Source of the DNA: a virus
Virus record (IMG/VR): IMGVR_UViG_3300010367_000108
Coordinates: 1 to 29,844 of that record
DNA: 29,844 nt
Reading direction: 5' to 3' (one strand)
The notes under the pieces were generated by a model, which was given only the letters and a program-made list of their open reading frames with translations, had not been told where the DNA came from and ran no database searches. Both the position numbers and the translations under genes were made by a program. This document shows positions 29,473 to 29,844 of the stretch, piece after piece. Within the stretch, counting starts at the first letter, position 1; every line of letters starts with the position of its first letter.

Positions 29473-29844
29473 CGAAGGCACTCTCAAGAAGCCTGAACAT
29501 CGATCTCGATGAAGACGCCTTGCAAGCGACCGACACAGTCGTTGACGAGGATTGTCCGGTTTCCTTTGATACCGGCAAGAGCACCGACGTCGTCGACGAA
29601 GACGTCAATCCGCTCGACGCACTTCCGGAAGATGCCATCCGGAACGCGGACGGTTCGGTAACGCTGCCTCTGCATTTCCCGGTCGCCATCCGCACGAAGA
29701 AGGACGGCAAGGTCAAAGAAAAAGCCTACGAAGAACTGGTGTTTCATCGCCTCGTCGGCGCTGATCAGCGCGCTATTGCAGCCGTAAGCGACGAGCATAC
29801 GACCGTGGTGACCTTCTCCCGCTCGACGCGGATCAACCAGGCGA
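29469..29844 (+). CDS. Phage tail assembly protein (Mu gp41-like), 3' truncated by window
   Basis: ATG 29469 overlaps the tube gene's TGA. The visible 125 residues start with an acidic N-terminus ('SLNIDLDEDALQATDTVVDE') and then the typical gp41/tail-chaperone core 'VTLPLHFPVAIRTKKDGKVK', 'EKAYEELVFHRLVGADQRAI', and 'SDEHTTVVTFSRST'. Tail assembly chaperones of this kind usually lie between tube and tape measure and may be expressed with a frameshifted long form; the relevant 3' region is outside the window. The acidic insert of about 55 residues before the core is longer than expected. Confidence 0.8.
   Translation, partial: MTKALSRSLNIDLDEDALQATDTVVDEDCPVSFDTGKSTDVVDEDVNPLDALPEDAIRNADGSVTLPLHFPVAIRTKKDGKVKEKAYEELVFHRLVGADQRAIAAVSDEHTTVVTFSRSTRINQA

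Larger units (their letters stand above)
4105..29844 (+). mobile_element. Mu-like transposable prophage (left part; right end outside window)
   Basis: Gene order matches phage Mu: leftward repressor, Ner, transposase A, activator B, GemA, Mor, lysis, terminase, portal, F, G, protease/scaffold, T, gp35-38, sheath L, tube M and gp41. The exact left end cannot be fixed. It should lie between the last flank gene (4104) and the end of the repressor (4405), so 4105 is only an outer limit. All recognisable core genes are uninterrupted, so the element may be active. Tape measure, baseplate, fibres, DNA modification gene and right end are not in the window. Confidence 0.9.

Overview
The window holds about 4 kb of bacterial chromosome followed by roughly 25 kb of a Mu-like (transposable) prophage that runs off the right edge. 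High GC, compact operons with 4-nt ATGA overlaps, and a His/Arg/Tyr-rich secreted-protein C-terminus at the left edge suggest an alphaproteobacterium, most likely a member of the Rhizobiaceae. The taxonomic call is inference from sequence style and gene order; no marker gene is present.

Left flank (1-4104): the tail of a secreted protein, several small unrecognised genes, and a gene-poor, repeat-bearing stretch (1140-1817) with five 10-nt phased GGAAT-type repeats. Then come a 229-aa protein with an ADP-ribosyltransferase-like motif pattern (1818-2507), a three-gene run of hypotheticals that includes two Cys-pair (zinc-ribbon-like) proteins and ends at a clear intrinsic terminator (2708-3810), and a ribbon-helix-helix regulator preceded by a perfect 12-bp inverted repeat.

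Phage control and transposition (4405-10505): a leftward HTH repressor faces a rightward Ner-like protein across an operator region with two CACCC/GGGT palindromes. The early operon then encodes a small membrane protein, a DnaA-domain-IV-like protein, a ParB-like protein, a conserved helical protein, the DDE transposase (MuA type, D271/D337/E389) and the AAA+ activator (MuB type). Two intrinsic terminators within this operon point left, against early transcription, and may insulate the repressor side.

Early/middle accessory genes (10502-15046): three small unknown proteins, DUF3164, a region where a leftward two-TM membrane protein (probable cargo gene) is embedded antisense in a long rightward open frame, GemA, an ASCH-like protein, and one Mor/C-family activator followed by a terminator.

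Late genes (15133-29844) follow Mu order: endolysin, lipoprotein, holin-like protein, DksA/TraR finger, DUF2730, winged-helix protein, DUF3486 small terminase, large terminase, DUF935 portal, a tiny coupled ORF, F-like head protein, gpG-like protein, protease with nested scaffold, decoration-like protein, major capsid protein, gp35-gp38-like connector genes, contractile tail sheath, tail tube, and a gp41-like tail assembly protein cut by the window end. The prophage genes visible here look intact. The right end, tape measure, baseplate and tail fibres lie outside.
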